A stretch of DNA of 58,004 nucleotides from Anoxybacillus tengchongensis (lineage in GTDB: Bacteria > Bacillota > Bacilli > Bacillales > Anoxybacillaceae), in the NCBI RefSeq assembly GCF_014201585.1, contig NZ_JACHES010000013.1, positions 1 to 58,004 on the forward strand, in the 5' to 3' direction. The notes beneath the pieces were generated by a model that worked only from the letters and a program-made list of their open reading frames with translations, had not been told where the DNA came from and did not search any database. The position numbers were made by a program, and so were the translations under genes. The first letter of the stretch is position 1. Every line of letters starts with the position of its first letter. This document shows positions 42,760 to 53,804 of this stretch, piece by piece.

Positions 42760-44493
42760 TTATTCCCCTTTATTCAACAAGTTGGACATTTCCTGGGAAA
42801 CATCTTTCCACAATTTCCGATGAATTTTGACATTATATTCACGTGATATCGGAACTTCAATAACGTTTAATGTTGGTCGGGCTAGGGCGTCTATCATCGC
42901 AAAACGAAATTGCTCCCACGTTTCTACTTTTTCGTAATGTCCATCATACATATTTACGACATGCTCAAACGATAAATCGGTCGGCGTACCAAATAATCGT
43001 TCAAAATGTTTTGGTTCATTCGCTTGTGGCAAGAACGAAAAAATGCCCCCACCGTTATTGTTTAGCACGATGATGGTCGCATGCAGCTTTTGTAATTTTG
43101 CTGCCAACAAACCATTTAAATCGTGATAAAATGACAAGTCACCGATAACTAACACAAGTGGTTGAGCAACGTAGCTTGCCCCTAGAGCGCTTGATACAAC
43201 TCCGTCAATCCCGTTTGCCCCACGATTCGCTAATAAACGAATGCGTTTATGGGAGGACATAAAAAACGTATCCGCATCACGAATAGGCATACTATTGCCA
43301 ACATAAAGCGTCGCTTCATCCGGTAATATGTGGGCAAGCTCGATAAATACTTTCCCTTCAAACATCTCTTTCTCATCTTTTGCTTGTAGCAATATTTGTT
43401 TCGCATGCTCATTCATTTGCTTCCATTGGCTTACCCATTGTGACGAACGAGTAGCAGTAGAAGCGCGTTTAGCTAACTCATGACAAAATTGCACCTCGTT
43501 CGCCTCAACGAGCGCATGAAGCGATAATGTCGGATCGCGCCATTGTCCAGCTTCATCGACAACAATTTGTTTCACTTGTTTATGATGCTGCAACCAGAGA
43601 TAAAGCGATTTGGATATAGGCATCGCTCCGAAGCGAACAACGACATCCGGAACAAATTGATTCGCAAACATTTCATTTTTTAACATCGCATCATACGATT
43701 CAATAATAACTTGTTTCTCATGTGTACCTGTACGCAATGGAGAAAGAGGATCTGCTAAAATAGGATATTGCAATGCTTCTGCTAACCTCACAACTGCGTC
43801 AGAAAACCCTTCGATATGCAAATCTCCACATATAATGATCCCTTTTTCGACACCGCTCAATTCCGCATACAACTCGTCAATCATTTCTTCACAAAGATGT
43901 TTGTTTCCTTTATACACGATGCGAGCTGGAAGAGATGGCGAAAACAGCGATTCGTTGATATTTGGAACGAGCGGTTCACGCAACGGAACGTTAATATGCA
44001 CCGGTCCTTTTGGAACAGACGATGCAACGGATACAGCGCGAGCGGCAACCATCTCTGCATAACGAAGCATCCGCTCGTTTCCTTCTGGAAGCGCCATATC
44101 AACAAACCATTTTACATATGAACCGTATATATGCAGCTGATCAATTGCTTGCGGAGCACCGACATCACGCAGTTCATGAGGTCGGTCGGCCGTAATAACA
44201 ACGAGCGGAACACGTGCATAATAAGCTTCAACGATTGCTGGATAGTAATTAGCTACTGCTGTTCCTGATGTACAAACAAGAGCAACCGGATTTCTAGAAG
44301 CTTTCGCCATACCTAACGCAAAAAAAGCCGCAGAACGTTCGTCAATATGAACATGAATATTTAGCATCGGATGTTCAGCCATCACCATTGCAAGAGGGGT
44401 AGAGCGAGATCCAGGACTAATCACAACTTGTTGAACGCCCATATGAGCTAACTGGTTAACAAATGCTCCAACATATGCGGTCATTTCATTCAT
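42760..44493 (-). CDS. menD: SEPHCHC synthase (MenD)
   Basis: ThDP-dependent enzyme joining isochorismate and 2-oxoglutarate. 577 residues. N-terminal S-P-G-S-R-S-T-P-L (about 25-33), acidic I-D-E-R-S-A-A-F-F-A-L-G (about 52-63), and the ThDP/Mg site G-D-L-S-F-Y-H-D-L-N-G (about 442-452) with N-N-N-G-G-G-I-F. ATG 44493 overlaps the menF stop (ATGA) and follows GAGGGGGG. Confidence 0.96.
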   Translation of the reverse strand: MNEMTAYVGAFVNQLAHMGVQQVVISPGSRSTPLAMVMAEHPMLNIHVHIDERSAAFFALGMAKASRNPVALVCTSGTAVANYYPAIVEAYYARVPLVVITADRPHELRDVGAPQAIDQLHIYGSYVKWFVDMALPEGNERMLRYAEMVAARAVSVASSVPKGPVHINVPLREPLVPNINESLFSPSLPARIVYKGNKHLCEEMIDELYAELSGVEKGIIICGDLHIEGFSDAVVRLAEALQYPILADPLSPLRTGTHEKQVIIESYDAMLKNEMFANQFVPDVVVRFGAMPISKSLYLWLQHHKQVKQIVVDEAGQWRDPTLSLHALVEANEVQFCHELAKRASTATRSSQWVSQWKQMNEHAKQILLQAKDEKEMFEGKVFIELAHILPDEATLYVGNSMPIRDADTFFMSSHKRIRLLANRGANGIDGVVSSALGASYVAQPLVLVIGDLSFYHDLNGLLAAKLQKLHATIIVLNNNGGGIFSFLPQANEPKHFERLFGTPTDLSFEHVVNMYDGHYEKVETWEQFRFAMIDALARPTLNVIEVPISREYNVKIHRKLWKDVSQEMSNLLNKGE

Positions 44494-45845
44494 TCTCGTC
44501 CCCCCTCTAACGCTAATAACATCGGCTTGAACTTTACATTCGTTTCCTCGTATTCGCTATGTGGATCAGAATGAGCAACAATGCCACATCCAGCAAACAA
44601 ATGTGCTTCGTTGTCTCCAAGCAATGCAGAACGAATCGCTACCGCAAACTCTCCATTTCCATTCGCATCAACCCAACCGATTGGAGCGGCGTACCATCCA
44701 CGATCAAGTGGCTCAATCTCCCGAATCGTCTGTACCGCCTTTTCTTTCGGAAATCCCCCGAGTGCAGGGGTTGGATGAAGGCGTTCAACGAGTGAGAAAA
44801 TCGAGATCCCTTCTCTCGTTTTTGCCTGAACAGGTGTATATAAATGTTGAATATGTCTCATTTTTAAAAGGGTCGGTTCACTCGGAACGACGACTTCGGT
44901 ACATACCTCATTCATCGCTCGTTCAATCATGTCAACAACAAATGCATGCTCGCGACGATTTTTATCGTCTTGAAGTAACCAACGTCCGAGTTCTTCATCT
45001 TCTTTAATTGTACGTCCACGACGAATCGATCCGGCCAGACAAGCTGTTTCACACACGCGCCCGTTCTTTCTCACAAGTTGCTCTGGGGAAGCCCCAATGA
45101 AGCAAGTAGAGCCATTTTCAAAAGCAAAAATGTAGCTCATCGGTTGTTGCTCACGTAAAGCACGTAACACATGAGAACGATCAACTTGATGAGAAAAAGA
45201 AAGAAATAATTCGCGTGCTAAAACGACCTTTTCAATCGCTTTATTTTGAATGAGATCCGTTGCATAATGAACAGCACGAATCCATTGGTCACGTGCGACT
45301 TCTTCTTTTTTGACGACGTAAGCGTGATGCCATTCCCCCTCATCACGTATGTGAAATAAGGAATCGATCATTTCTTCAAGCCGATCGAGCGATTCATGAA
45401 CAACATTGACTGTTAACCATGTGTCATCTCGCTGCTTTGTTAACAAGAATGTAGGTACAACAAATTGGGCAGCAGGATATTCACTCCAATGTTCATCCGA
45501 TCGTTTTAGCGGGTCAAAGGCAAATCCTCCAAACATCAGTGGCCCTTGACCTTCGATGAAAGCGCCTTCTACAATTTGTTTCCATTCTCGTTCGACTTCA
45601 CGAAATCGCTTTTTCGTCTTTTCTTCGCTTTTTATAACGTGCGCATGACCTAGTCCAACGAACGTTTGTTCTTGAAAGTAATCTGACCAATAAAAACGTT
45701 GTCCATGAAATAACGTTTCACCCGCAGCGAAAAAATCAAGCGGATCGATTTGCTCCATTTTTATGGTGACACTAACCATATGCTGTTTTTTCTTCAATAC
45801 ATCACGCAATTGGTCAATAACTTTGTTTTGATATAAAGTAACCAC
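44490..45845 (-). CDS. menF: Isochorismate synthase
   Basis: Converts chorismate to isochorismate, the committed step to menaquinone. 451 residues; chorismate-binding domain with K-V-V-L-A-R-E (about 212-218), T-A-C-L-A-G-S-I-R-R-G (about 284), H-L-Y-T-P-V (about 344), P-T-P-A-L-G-G-F-P (about 364-372) and E-R with Y-E-E-T-N near the end. The start is uncertain: GTG 45845 overlaps the AAAAGG site, and TTG 45809 is the next in-frame option. First gene of menFDHB; a TATAAT lies at 45891-45886 on the minus strand. Confidence 0.93.
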   Translation of the reverse strand: MVTLYQNKVIDQLRDVLKKKQHMVSVTIKMEQIDPLDFFAAGETLFHGQRFYWSDYFQEQTFVGLGHAHVIKSEEKTKKRFREVEREWKQIVEGAFIEGQGPLMFGGFAFDPLKRSDEHWSEYPAAQFVVPTFLLTKQRDDTWLTVNVVHESLDRLEEMIDSLFHIRDEGEWHHAYVVKKEEVARDQWIRAVHYATDLIQNKAIEKVVLARELFLSFSHQVDRSHVLRALREQQPMSYIFAFENGSTCFIGASPEQLVRKNGRVCETACLAGSIRRGRTIKEDEELGRWLLQDDKNRREHAFVVDMIERAMNEVCTEVVVPSEPTLLKMRHIQHLYTPVQAKTREGISIFSLVERLHPTPALGGFPKEKAVQTIREIEPLDRGWYAAPIGWVDANGNGEFAVAIRSALLGDNEAHLFAGCGIVAHSDPHSEYEETNVKFKPMLLALEGGRE

Positions 45846-45935
45846 CTTTTATCACGCCTATACTTAAACTTTTTGTCCCTTTTTCATTATAATATTGTTT
45901 TTTAGAGATAGGAAACAATTTATATTGTCAAGACA

Positions 45936-45964
45936 TTGACACATTTTCCCCACTTCCCTAAACT
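45936..45964 (+). promoter_or_regulatory. menA promoter
   Basis: TTGACA (45936-45941), 17-bp spacer, TAAACT (45959-45964), about 38 nt before the menA start. The divergent menF promoter uses the other half of this 157-nt gap. Confidence 0.72.
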
Positions 45965-46002
45965 TATTGTGAACGACATTTTACTTAAAGGAGAAGAATA
46001 GT

Positions 46003-46938
46003 ATGCCGACACCAGTACGTTCAAATACTCAAACGGTTCATTATAAACGAGACTGGCGTGTTTGGTGGCGATTATTGCGTCCACATACGCTTACTGCAGC
46101 GTTCGTTCCTGTGTCCATTGGTACTGTGCTTGCAGTAGATGAAACGCCAATTCACTTCCCCTTATTTTTTGCCATGCTCGTAGCTTCATTATTTATCCAA
46201 GCGGCGACAAATATGTTTAATGAATATTACGACTATAAACGTGGACTAGATACACCTGAATCCGTCGGAATCGGTGGAGCGATTGTCCGTGATGGCATCT
46301 CTCCAAAAACGGTCTTACTACTTGCTTGGTCTTTTTTCGCTATTGCTATGCTACTTGGTGTTTATATTTGCGTTCATAGCAGTTGGTGGCTCGCTGTGAT
46401 CGGCACTATTTGTATGGCAGCAGGATATTTTTACACAGGGGGACCCGTTCCGATCGCATATACCCCGTTTGGTGAATTGGCAGCCGGCTTTTTCATGGGG
46501 CTTACCATTATTTTAATTTCGTTTTTTATTCAAACAGGTACAATTACATCAACGCCTATTCTTGTTTCTGTTCCCATCTCTATTCTAGTCGGCGCTATTT
46601 TATTAGCCAATAACATTCGCGACTTAGAGGGGGACAAAAAAAGTGGTCGAAAAACGTTAGCCATTTTACTCGGTAGAAAACGGGCCATTTCGTTATTAGG
46701 TGGCATGTTTGTCACATCATTTTTATGGGTTGTATTGCTTGTTTTCGCTAAAACGATTTCGCCATGGACATTGCTCGTATTTTTAAGTGTTCCAAAAGCA
46801 TGGCAAGCAACAAAAGGATTCATCGGAAAAACAAGACCAATCGACATGATGCCAGCAATGAAAGCAACAGCTCAAACGAACACGCAGTTTGGATTTTTAC
46901 TCGTTGCCGGTCTATTTATTCATTATTGGATGCAATAA
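46003..46938 (+). CDS. menA: 1,4-Dihydroxy-2-naphthoate polyprenyltransferase
   Basis: A 311-residue UbiA-family membrane enzyme attaching the polyprenyl chain to dihydroxynaphthoate. First Asp-rich motif N-M-F-N-E-Y-Y-D-Y-K-R-G-L-D (about 70-83), second N-N-I-R-D-L-E-G-D (about 204-212), with about eight hydrophobic segments. AAAGGAG precedes ATG 46003. Divergent from menF with its own promoter and terminator. Confidence 0.95.
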   Translation: MPTPVRSNTQTVHYKRDWRVWWRLLRPHTLTAAFVPVSIGTVLAVDETPIHFPLFFAMLVASLFIQAATNMFNEYYDYKRGLDTPESVGIGGAIVRDGISPKTVLLLAWSFFAIAMLLGVYICVHSSWWLAVIGTICMAAGYFYTGGPVPIAYTPFGELAAGFFMGLTIILISFFIQTGTITSTPILVSVPISILVGAILLANNIRDLEGDKKSGRKTLAILLGRKRAISLLGGMFVTSFLWVVLLVFAKTISPWTLLVFLSVPKAWQATKGFIGKTRPIDMMPAMKATAQTNTQFGFLLVAGLFIHYWMQ

Positions 46939-46945
46939 TTGTTAA

Positions 46946-46982
46946 GAAAAACCATAGCCTTGGTGCTATGGTTTTTTCTTTT
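46946..46982 (+). terminator. Terminator of menA
   Basis: aaaaccatagc (46948-46958) pairs with gctatggtttt (46965-46975), followed by ttctttttag. Confidence 0.9.
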
Positions 46983-47024
46983 TAGTTCATACTATGCATA
47001 GTCGAATATAAAGGAGGGGTTATA

Positions 47025-47756
47025 TTGGTAAACTTATCAGATTGGCGTGAACGGCTATTACAAGAAAAGCAGCAAATCATGCAACGGTTAAAACAAAATG
47101 ACCATTTCGGTCTCACGCGAACATCTGCCCATGACTCAGTTGGGGAGCTTTCAAACTATGACAATCACCCTGCCGACAGCGGAACAGAACTATATGAACG
47201 GGAAAAAGATATTGCTTTAAATGAACATACAGAAAGAGAGCTTCACGATATTGAACGTGCGCTACAAGCGATGGAAAATGGGACGTACGGAATTTGCCAA
47301 ATATGTGGAGAAGCAATCCCTCTCGAACGTCTTGAGGCCATTCCAACAACAATGTTTTGTAAACAGCATAGTGCGGATCAAGTTGTTTCACAACAGCGTC
47401 CAATTGAAGAGAGTGTTTTGTCTCCTCCATTTGGTGAATTTGTCGTTCATGAAGATATAGAAACATTTGATGCTGAAGATAGCTGGCAAAAGGTCGCTCG
47501 TTTCGGTACATCAGAAACACCTTCAGATGTTCAAGAAGATACGGTACATTATGATCGAATGTATATCGATGCCGGCGAACAAATCGGTTACGTCGAACCG
47601 CTTGAAACATTTGCAGCAACAGATCTCTACGGCACAGGTATTACAATTTATCCAAACATTATTCATGAACAATATGAACAAATGCTCGATGACGAACAAT
47701 TAATGTCTCCGCTTGGTGATCTTCCAGCTTACGAAAAAGATCCTTATACTTCATAA
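47025..47756 (+). CDS. yteA: YteA-type DksA/TraR zinc-finger protein
   Basis: A 243-residue protein of the YteA subgroup, found in spore-formers. N-terminal coiled region L-L-Q-E-K-Q-Q-I-M-Q-R-L, then the TraR/DksA-like zinc finger C-Q-I-C-G-E-A-I-P with F-C-K-Q-H (about 91-116), then an acidic tail of about 120 residues. TTG 47025 follows AAAGGAGGGG; no better start exists. In B. subtilis it is sporulation-expressed (sigma-K); I could not confirm a sigma-K promoter here. Exact target unknown. Confidence 0.86.
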   Translation: MVNLSDWRERLLQEKQQIMQRLKQNDHFGLTRTSAHDSVGELSNYDNHPADSGTELYEREKDIALNEHTERELHDIERALQAMENGTYGICQICGEAIPLERLEAIPTTMFCKQHSADQVVSQQRPIEESVLSPPFGEFVVHEDIETFDAEDSWQKVARFGTSETPSDVQEDTVHYDRMYIDAGEQIGYVEPLETFAATDLYGTGITIYPNIIHEQYEQMLDDEQLMSPLGDLPAYEKDPYTS

Positions 47757-47759
47757 GAA

Positions 47760-47795
47760 AGTCCTGTGAGCATATGCTTACAGGACTAACTTTTT
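47760..47795. terminator. Bidirectional terminator yteA/glgP
   Basis: agtcctgtgagcat (47760-47773) is nearly self-complementary to atgcttacaggact (47774-47787). The 3' side has aacttttta for yteA; the other side gives TTCTTAT for glgP. Confidence 0.82.
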
Positions 47796-47796
47796 A

Positions 47797-50184
47797 TTAG
47801 CGAATATGCCAAATGTCGTGAGCGTATTCTTCAATCGTTCGATCGCTTGAGAAATATCCAGAACAAGCGATATTCGTCACGCTCATTTCTAACCATTTTC
47901 TCTCATTTTCATACGCTGCTCCCAACCGTTGTTGAGCATCGGCATACGATGCAAAATCGCGTAAAACAAAATATTGATCGTTGTGGGCAAGCAACGAATC
48001 GTAAATCGGTTCAAAATGATCGTACGCATCTGGAAAAAAGCCATTCACAAGTTGATTTACGACTTGATGAATCCGTTGATCATGATGATAATATTCATAC
48101 GAATGATATCCACCGTTTGCATAATAGTGCAACACTTCTTCTGCCGTCAACCCAAAAATAAACATATTGTCATGACCGACACGTTCTAAAATTTCAATAT
48201 TTGCTCCATCTAGTGTCCCAATTGTCACGGCTCCATTCATCATAAATTTCATGTTTCCTGTTCCCGATGCTTCTTTACTAGCTGTTGAAATTTGCTCACT
48301 TACATCCGCAGCAGGGAAAATTTTTTCTGCCAACGAGACACGGTAATTTTCTAAGAAAATAACTTTTAACCGTCCGTTAATTTGCTCATCGCTATTCACT
48401 TTTTGTGCAACGGAATTAATTAACTTAATGATCCGTTTCGCATAATGATATCCTGGCGATGCTTTAGCGCCAAAAATAAACGTTCGTGGATGCATATCGA
48501 AATGCTCATCTTCTTTTAATCGGTTATATAAATGCATAATATGGAGTACATTTAATAGCTGTCTTTTATAGGCGTGTAATCGTTTCACTTGCACATCAAA
48601 AATCGATGAGTCGTCTACAGTCACCCCTGTTTTTTCGTAAATATATTTGGCCAACTTCTGTTTATGGTCATGTTTCACTTTTGCTAATTGTTCTTGGAAT
48701 GCATGATCGGTTGCATATTTTTTTAGTTGAATCAGCTGCTCTGGTTGCTTGATCCATTCTGTCCCAATGGCCTCATTAATAAGGGAAGTGAGCCCTTTGT
48801 TTGCTTTTAACAACCAACGGCGATGTGTAATACCGTTCGTTTTATTGTTAAACTTTTCTGGAAAGTATTCGTAAAATAATTTCATTTCCCGATGCTTTAA
48901 AATTTCAGAATGTATTTTCGCGACACCATTCACACTATAGCTTCCTACAATCGCTAAATGAGCCATTTTCACAAGCCCATGAGCAATAATGGCCATCTCC
49001 TCGATTCTTTTCCAATCACCAGGATATCGATTCCATAAATCGCGACAAAACCGTTCATTAATTTCTTGCACAATCATATAAATTCGCGGCAATAACGGTT
49101 GGAAAATGTAAATAGGCCATTTTTCCAACGCTTCAGACAATGTTGTATGATTTGTATAAGAGATCGTGTTTGTCGTAATGTGCCACGCTTCGTCCCATCC
49201 CATTCCTTCCTCATCTAACAAAATGCGCATCAGCTCGGGAATAGCCAACACAGGATGTGTGTCATTCACATGAATAGCTACGTGCCGATGGAAATGTTGT
49301 AAATGACCGTAGCGTTGTCTATAATCACGTACAATACTTCCGAGGCTGGCTGCAACGAGAAAATATTGCTGTTTTAACCTTAAAATTTTTCCTTCATCGT
49401 TCGTATCGTCCGGATATAAAAATTCAGAAATAGCTTCCGTTTCTCGCTTATACTGCATGACGTGTTTATGAAGCGGAAATTTTGCGGGTTCAGCACTCCA
49501 TAATCGTAGCGTGTTGACAGTTGTCGTATCGTACCCGATGACAGGCATATCATAAGGAACTGCCATCACTTTTTCTGTATCATAATGTCGAAACGTTAAA
49601 CGCCCATCTTGTTCGTAACATTCTACTTTCCCCCAAAAATTGACCTCTACCGCTAAATCTTCTTTTTTTACTTCCCAAACGTTTCCATGACGCAACCATT
49701 GTTCTGGGAGCTCGACTTGATAACCATTCACTATTTTTTGATCAAATAAACCATGCTTATATCGAATGCCTTGCCCATGTCCGGGTAAGTCGAGAGAAGC
49801 AAGGGAATCTAAAAAACAAGCAGCCAATCGACCGAGTCCCCCGTTTCCGAGACCTGCATCCATTTCTACTTCTTCAATATGAGCTAACTCAATGCCTAGC
49901 TCTTTTAGTCCTTCTTCCACAACCTCTCGTATACCGAGATTCATTAAATTACTACCTAGCAAGCGACCTAACAAAAATTCAATTGACAAATAATATACTT
50001 GCTTTTTATGTTCGGCACGGTATCGTTCGTTCGTTTGAATCCAATGCTTACTAATATACTCGCGAATCATATTCCCTAGCGTATTGTATTGATCAAGGAC
50101 AGTCGATTCCCAAAACCGCTTCCCATACATCATTTCTAACCGTTTCAAAAACGTTTGCTTAAACTCTTCCTTATTCGTGAACAT
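47797..50184 (-). CDS. glgP: Glycogen phosphorylase
   Basis: Releases glucose-1-phosphate from glycogen. 795 residues with pyridoxal phosphate; the family motif is [14 protein letters not shown] (about 642-655), the attachment Lys being in N-M-K. N-terminal [10 protein letters not shown] is present. ATG 50184 is chosen because GGGAG lies 8 nt upstream; GTG 50193 overlaps the site. Its start lies inside the glgA end. Last gene of glgBCDAP. Confidence 0.95.
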   Translation of the reverse strand: MFTNKEEFKQTFLKRLEMMYGKRFWESTVLDQYNTLGNMIREYISKHWIQTNERYRAEHKKQVYYLSIEFLLGRLLGSNLMNLGIREVVEEGLKELGIELAHIEEVEMDAGLGNGGLGRLAACFLDSLASLDLPGHGQGIRYKHGLFDQKIVNGYQVELPEQWLRHGNVWEVKKEDLAVEVNFWGKVECYEQDGRLTFRHYDTEKVMAVPYDMPVIGYDTTTVNTLRLWSAEPAKFPLHKHVMQYKRETEAISEFLYPDDTNDEGKILRLKQQYFLVAASLGSIVRDYRQRYGHLQHFHRHVAIHVNDTHPVLAIPELMRILLDEEGMGWDEAWHITTNTISYTNHTTLSEALEKWPIYIFQPLLPRIYMIVQEINERFCRDLWNRYPGDWKRIEEMAIIAHGLVKMAHLAIVGSYSVNGVAKIHSEILKHREMKLFYEYFPEKFNNKTNGITHRRWLLKANKGLTSLINEAIGTEWIKQPEQLIQLKKYATDHAFQEQLAKVKHDHKQKLAKYIYEKTGVTVDDSSIFDVQVKRLHAYKRQLLNVLHIMHLYNRLKEDEHFDMHPRTFIFGAKASPGYHYAKRIIKLINSVAQKVNSDEQINGRLKVIFLENYRVSLAEKIFPAADVSEQISTASKEASGTGNMKFMMNGAVTIGTLDGANIEILERVGHDNMFIFGLTAEEVLHYYANGGYHSYEYYHHDQRIHQVVNQLVNGFFPDAYDHFEPIYDSLLAHNDQYFVLRDFASYADAQQRLGAAYENERKWLEMSVTNIACSGYFSSDRTIEEYAHDIWHIR

Positions 50185-51625
50185 AGATGCCACTCCCAGC
50201 CATTAGTTCGTCGTATAGTTGATTGTATTTAAACGCTGATTTTGCCCAACTGTAATCCCGACTCATTGCCTGTTTCATAATTCCTTCCCATATTTCTTTT
50301 TGTTCATAAAATGAACGGGCACGCTGGATGGTATATAACATATCATGCGCATTAAAGTTTTTAAACGTGAACCCTGTCCCTTCTTTCGTAAATTCGTTAA
50401 ATGACTGCACTGTATCGTTTAATCCGCCCGTTTCTCGAACGATTGGCACAGCCCCATAACGCATGGCAATCATTTGCCCGAGACCACACGGTTCAAATTT
50501 AGATGGCATTAAAAACATGTCCGCCCCCGCATAAATTTGATGTGCAAGCTGCTCCGAAAAGCCAATATATACACGCACACGATCCGGATATGTTATCGCC
50601 ATTTCATGAAAGAAATGTTCAAACTCCCATTCCCCTGTTCCAAGGATAATCATTTGCACGTTTTCCGCTATCATTTCATGGAATACACATTTCACTAAAT
50701 CTAATCCTTTTTGTTTTGTTAACCGCGACACAATAGCAATAACAGGAACATCTTCTTCTGATGGCAATGAAAAATGTTGTTGAAGAGCTCGTTTGTTAAT
50801 ACTTTTGCGCGCAATTGTCGTTACATCGTACGGCACTGCAATATGTGGATCTTTTTTCGGATTGTATATTTCATCGTCAATTCCGTTTAAAATTCCAACT
50901 AAATGTGAACTTCTTGCCCGCAATAACCCGTCAAGCCGCTCTCCATAATATGGCGTTTGAATTTCCTCTTTATATGTTGGGCTGACCGTTGTAATCATAT
51001 GCGCTGATACAAGCGCTCCTTTCATAAAGCTGACATTTCCATAAAACTCTAAATGTTCGATAGAAAAATAGCGGTCGCTTAAATTTAGTAAGTCTCCTAA
51101 AATTTCGCGTGGGAAAATGCCTTGAAATTGTAAATTATGAATCGTAAATACGGTTTTCATTCGTGCGTAAAATGAATTGTTCATATATTCTTCACGCAGC
51201 AAAAATGGAATCATACCTGTATGCCAGTCATGGCAGTGAATCACACTCGGTTGAAAATCAATGACCGGGAGGGAATCGAGCACAGCGCGACAAAAATATG
51301 AAAAACGCTCGCCGTCATCGTAATGACCATATAACGAATCTCGCTTAAAGTAATACTCATTGTCGACAAAATAATATGTAATTCCTTCATATTCCAATTG
51401 TTCAATTCCACAATATTGTCTTCTCCAACCAACGCGAACAACAAGCTCAGCAATTTTATTCATTTTTTGGCGCATATGTTGTGGGATCAAGCCATACTTC
51501 GGTAACATAACACGCACATCTGTCCCAAGCTTTTTCAACTCTTTTGGCAATGCACCAGCCACATCAGCTAAACCGCCTGTTTTTACGAATGGTACACATT
51601 CTGATACAACAAATAATACTTTCAC
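50171..51625 (-). CDS. glgA: Glycogen synthase (ADP-glucose)
   Basis: Adds glucose from ADP-glucose to the growing chain. 484 residues, GT5 GT-B fold; N-terminal [14 protein letters not shown] (about 15-28, K-T-G-G-L donor motif), C-terminal [11 protein letters not shown] (about 374-384) and R-E-T-G-G-L. GTG 51625 overlaps the glgD stop (GTGA); AGGAG is about 12 nt away. Confidence 0.95.
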   Translation of the reverse strand: MKVLFVVSECVPFVKTGGLADVAGALPKELKKLGTDVRVMLPKYGLIPQHMRQKMNKIAELVVRVGWRRQYCGIEQLEYEGITYYFVDNEYYFKRDSLYGHYDDGERFSYFCRAVLDSLPVIDFQPSVIHCHDWHTGMIPFLLREEYMNNSFYARMKTVFTIHNLQFQGIFPREILGDLLNLSDRYFSIEHLEFYGNVSFMKGALVSAHMITTVSPTYKEEIQTPYYGERLDGLLRARSSHLVGILNGIDDEIYNPKKDPHIAVPYDVTTIARKSINKRALQQHFSLPSEEDVPVIAIVSRLTKQKGLDLVKCVFHEMIAENVQMIILGTGEWEFEHFFHEMAITYPDRVRVYIGFSEQLAHQIYAGADMFLMPSKFEPCGLGQMIAMRYGAVPIVRETGGLNDTVQSFNEFTKEGTGFTFKNFNAHDMLYTIQRARSFYEQKEIWEGIMKQAMSRDYSWAKSAFKYNQLYDELMAGSGIYVHE

Positions 51626-52644
51626 GATTTCATCAGCGCTCCTTGTATTGTTCCTTTTCGAATGACGATTGGTTTTTTTGGTGTTCCCATTAACTTTACC
51701 CCGTCACCAATCCGCGCATCTTTATCAACGATTACATACGAAAGATGACAATTTTCCCCAATTTGACTTTTTTGCATAATGACACTGTTTTGAACGACAG
51801 TCCCTTTTCCGATTTTCACAGCCCTTGAAATGATGCTATTTTCAATTTCCCCTTCGATGACGCATCCGTTCGCAATCATTGCATTCCGAACGGATGCATG
51901 CGATGTATATTTGGTCGGCGGTTCATCTTTTACTTTTGTATAAATCGGTCTCCCTTTTAAAAACAATTGTTTCCACACATCTGGTTGGAGAAGTTCTAAA
52001 CTATGATGAAAATAACGTTCGATACTATCAATGACCGCAACATATCCATCATATTCATAATCACATACTGTTAATCCGTTCGTTTGATCATTAACAACAT
52101 CAACAATACTTTGATAATGATTTCTTTGTTGGTTAGCGATCAAATCGAGCAACAACGATGTTTCTAAAATAAACATGTCGAGCGATTGACCACGATGACA
52201 TATACGAGTAATATCACACTCGTTCGTAATATGGCGGCGCAACACTTCCTCATAGTCAATATTGCACACAGTATAACTGTTACAAATAAGAGCGTACTTT
52301 TGTGTACTCCGCAAAAAATAGTCAATATGTTGTTGAAAATGTTGAAACGATCCAATATGAGAAATCGGGAGATCAGGCGAAGGGAAAAAAAACAATCCAT
52401 CACGTTTTCGGTTTAAATCCCAATTTTTACCCGAACCAAGATGGTCCATTAATGAGCGATATTGATATTTCGGGAAAATAGCAACACTTTCAATACTTGA
52501 ATTAACCATATTAGATAAAACAAAATCAATTAATCGATAACGTCCAGCAAACGGAACAGCGGCGATGGAACGTTGAATCGTCAAATCACTCATTTCTGGC
52601 TTATATGTTGTTGCATCAATGACCCCAAGCATTAATTTTCCCAC
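51622..52644 (-). CDS. glgD: Glucose-1-phosphate adenylyltransferase-like subunit GlgD
   Basis: A 340-residue GlgC paralogue. It keeps [14 protein letters not shown] but has lost the N-terminal G-G-x-G-x-R loop, replaced by [11 protein letters not shown]; in Bacillaceae GlgD is a regulatory partner raising GlgC activity. The C-terminal beta-helix carries [16 protein letters not shown] 52644 aligns with the B. subtilis start; it overlaps the end of glgC by 13 bp. Confidence 0.92.
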   Translation of the reverse strand: MGKLMLGVIDATTYKPEMSDLTIQRSIAAVPFAGRYRLIDFVLSNMVNSSIESVAIFPKYQYRSLMDHLGSGKNWDLNRKRDGLFFFPSPDLPISHIGSFQHFQQHIDYFLRSTQKYALICNSYTVCNIDYEEVLRRHITNECDITRICHRGQSLDMFILETSLLLDLIANQQRNHYQSIVDVVNDQTNGLTVCDYEYDGYVAVIDSIERYFHHSLELLQPDVWKQLFLKGRPIYTKVKDEPPTKYTSHASVRNAMIANGCVIEGEIENSIISRAVKIGKGTVVQNSVIMQKSQIGENCHLSYVIVDKDARIGDGVKLMGTPKKPIVIRKGTIQGALMKS

Positions 52645-53804
52645 GTTTTTTCATCCTCTCTCTCAGAAAAATGTCCCAAAAGCTCTTCTGTCACAAGAAT
52701 GACTTCCCCATCATATGAATCGGCACAAATGAACGTTCCATCGGGAATTTCTATGTTCGGTGGGACAATCGCTTTTTCAATGTATACATTTTTCCCAATC
52801 ACTGCATTAGGCATAACAACGCAATCTTTTACTGTCGTACCTTGTGAAATGTACACCCCTTGGAACAATACAGAATGTTCTACATTTCCTTCAACGATGC
52901 ATCCTTCATTTACTAAAGACTCTTTTACTTGCGCATATGGGGCAATATATTGCGGCGGCTCATTTGGATTTACAGAATAAATGCGCCACGTATGATCGAA
53001 TAAATTTAATGCCGGGGTATCTGCGAGTAAATCCATATTTGCTTCCCATAAACTTTTTACTGTTCCAACGTCTTTCCAATACCCTTTAAATGGATAAGCA
53101 ATCAGTCGTTTTTTTTCATCAATAAGCAGAGGAATAATATCTTTGCCGAAATCATGGCTCGAGCGATCATTTCGATTATCCATTTCCAAATATTCTTTCA
53201 AAATAGACCATTTAAAAATGTAAATGCCCATAGACGCTAAATTGTTTTTCGGATGCGCCGGTTTTTCTTCAAACTCTATAATTTCCATATCTTCATTTGT
53301 ATTCATAATTCCAAAACGGCTCGCTTCTTCCCATGGTACTTCAATAACGGAAATCGTCACATCCGCCTTTTTCTCAATATGATATTGCAACATATCTGCA
53401 TAGTTCATTTTGTAAATATGATCGCCAGAAAGAATGAGTACATACTCTGGATCATACTGCTTTAAATAGTTTAAATTTTGATAAATTGCATTTGCGGTTC
53501 CTTTATACCATCGCATTTCTGACGACTCGGCATATGGAGGGAGAACAGTTACCCCGCCATTTTTCCGATCTAAGTCCCATGCGCTTCCAATTCCAATATA
53601 CGTATTTAACTCTAGCGGCTGATATTGCGTGAGCACCCCAACAGTATCAATGCCGGAATTAGCGCAATTGCTTAGTGTAAAATCAATAATGCGATACTTT
53701 CCTCCGAACGGAACGGCCGGTTTAGCTAAATTTTTTGTTAATGAACTTAATCTACTCCCTTGCCCCCCTGCGAGTAGCATAGCGACGCACTTTTTTCGTA
53801 CCAT
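52632..53804 (-). CDS. glgC: Glucose-1-phosphate adenylyltransferase
   Basis: Makes ADP-glucose from glucose-1-phosphate and ATP. 390 residues; nucleotide loop A-G-G-Q-G-S-R-L (about 12-19), [15 protein letters not shown] (about 27-41), G-D-H-I-Y-K-M-N-Y (about 126-134) and a C-terminal hexapeptide helix. AAGGAAAGCC precedes ATG 53804. The gene starts 53 bp inside glgB. Confidence 0.95.
   Translation of the reverse strand: MVRKKCVAMLLAGGQGSRLSSLTKNLAKPAVPFGGKYRIIDFTLSNCANSGIDTVGVLTQYQPLELNTYIGIGSAWDLDRKNGGVTVLPPYAESSEMRWYKGTANAIYQNLNYLKQYDPEYVLILSGDHIYKMNYADMLQYHIEKKADVTISVIEVPWEEASRFGIMNTNEDMEIIEFEEKPAHPKNNLASMGIYIFKWSILKEYLEMDNRNDRSSHDFGKDIIPLLIDEKKRLIAYPFKGYWKDVGTVKSLWEANMDLLADTPALNLFDHTWRIYSVNPNEPPQYIAPYAQVKESLVNEGCIVEGNVEHSVLFQGVYISQGTTVKDCVVMPNAVIGKNVYIEKAIVPPNIEIPDGTFICADSYDGEVILVTEELLGHFSEREDEKTWEN

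Noticed and set aside
47113-47619. 168-codon minus-strand frame opposite yteA
   Set aside because: Shadow frame; yteA has a clear ribosome site and zinc finger.
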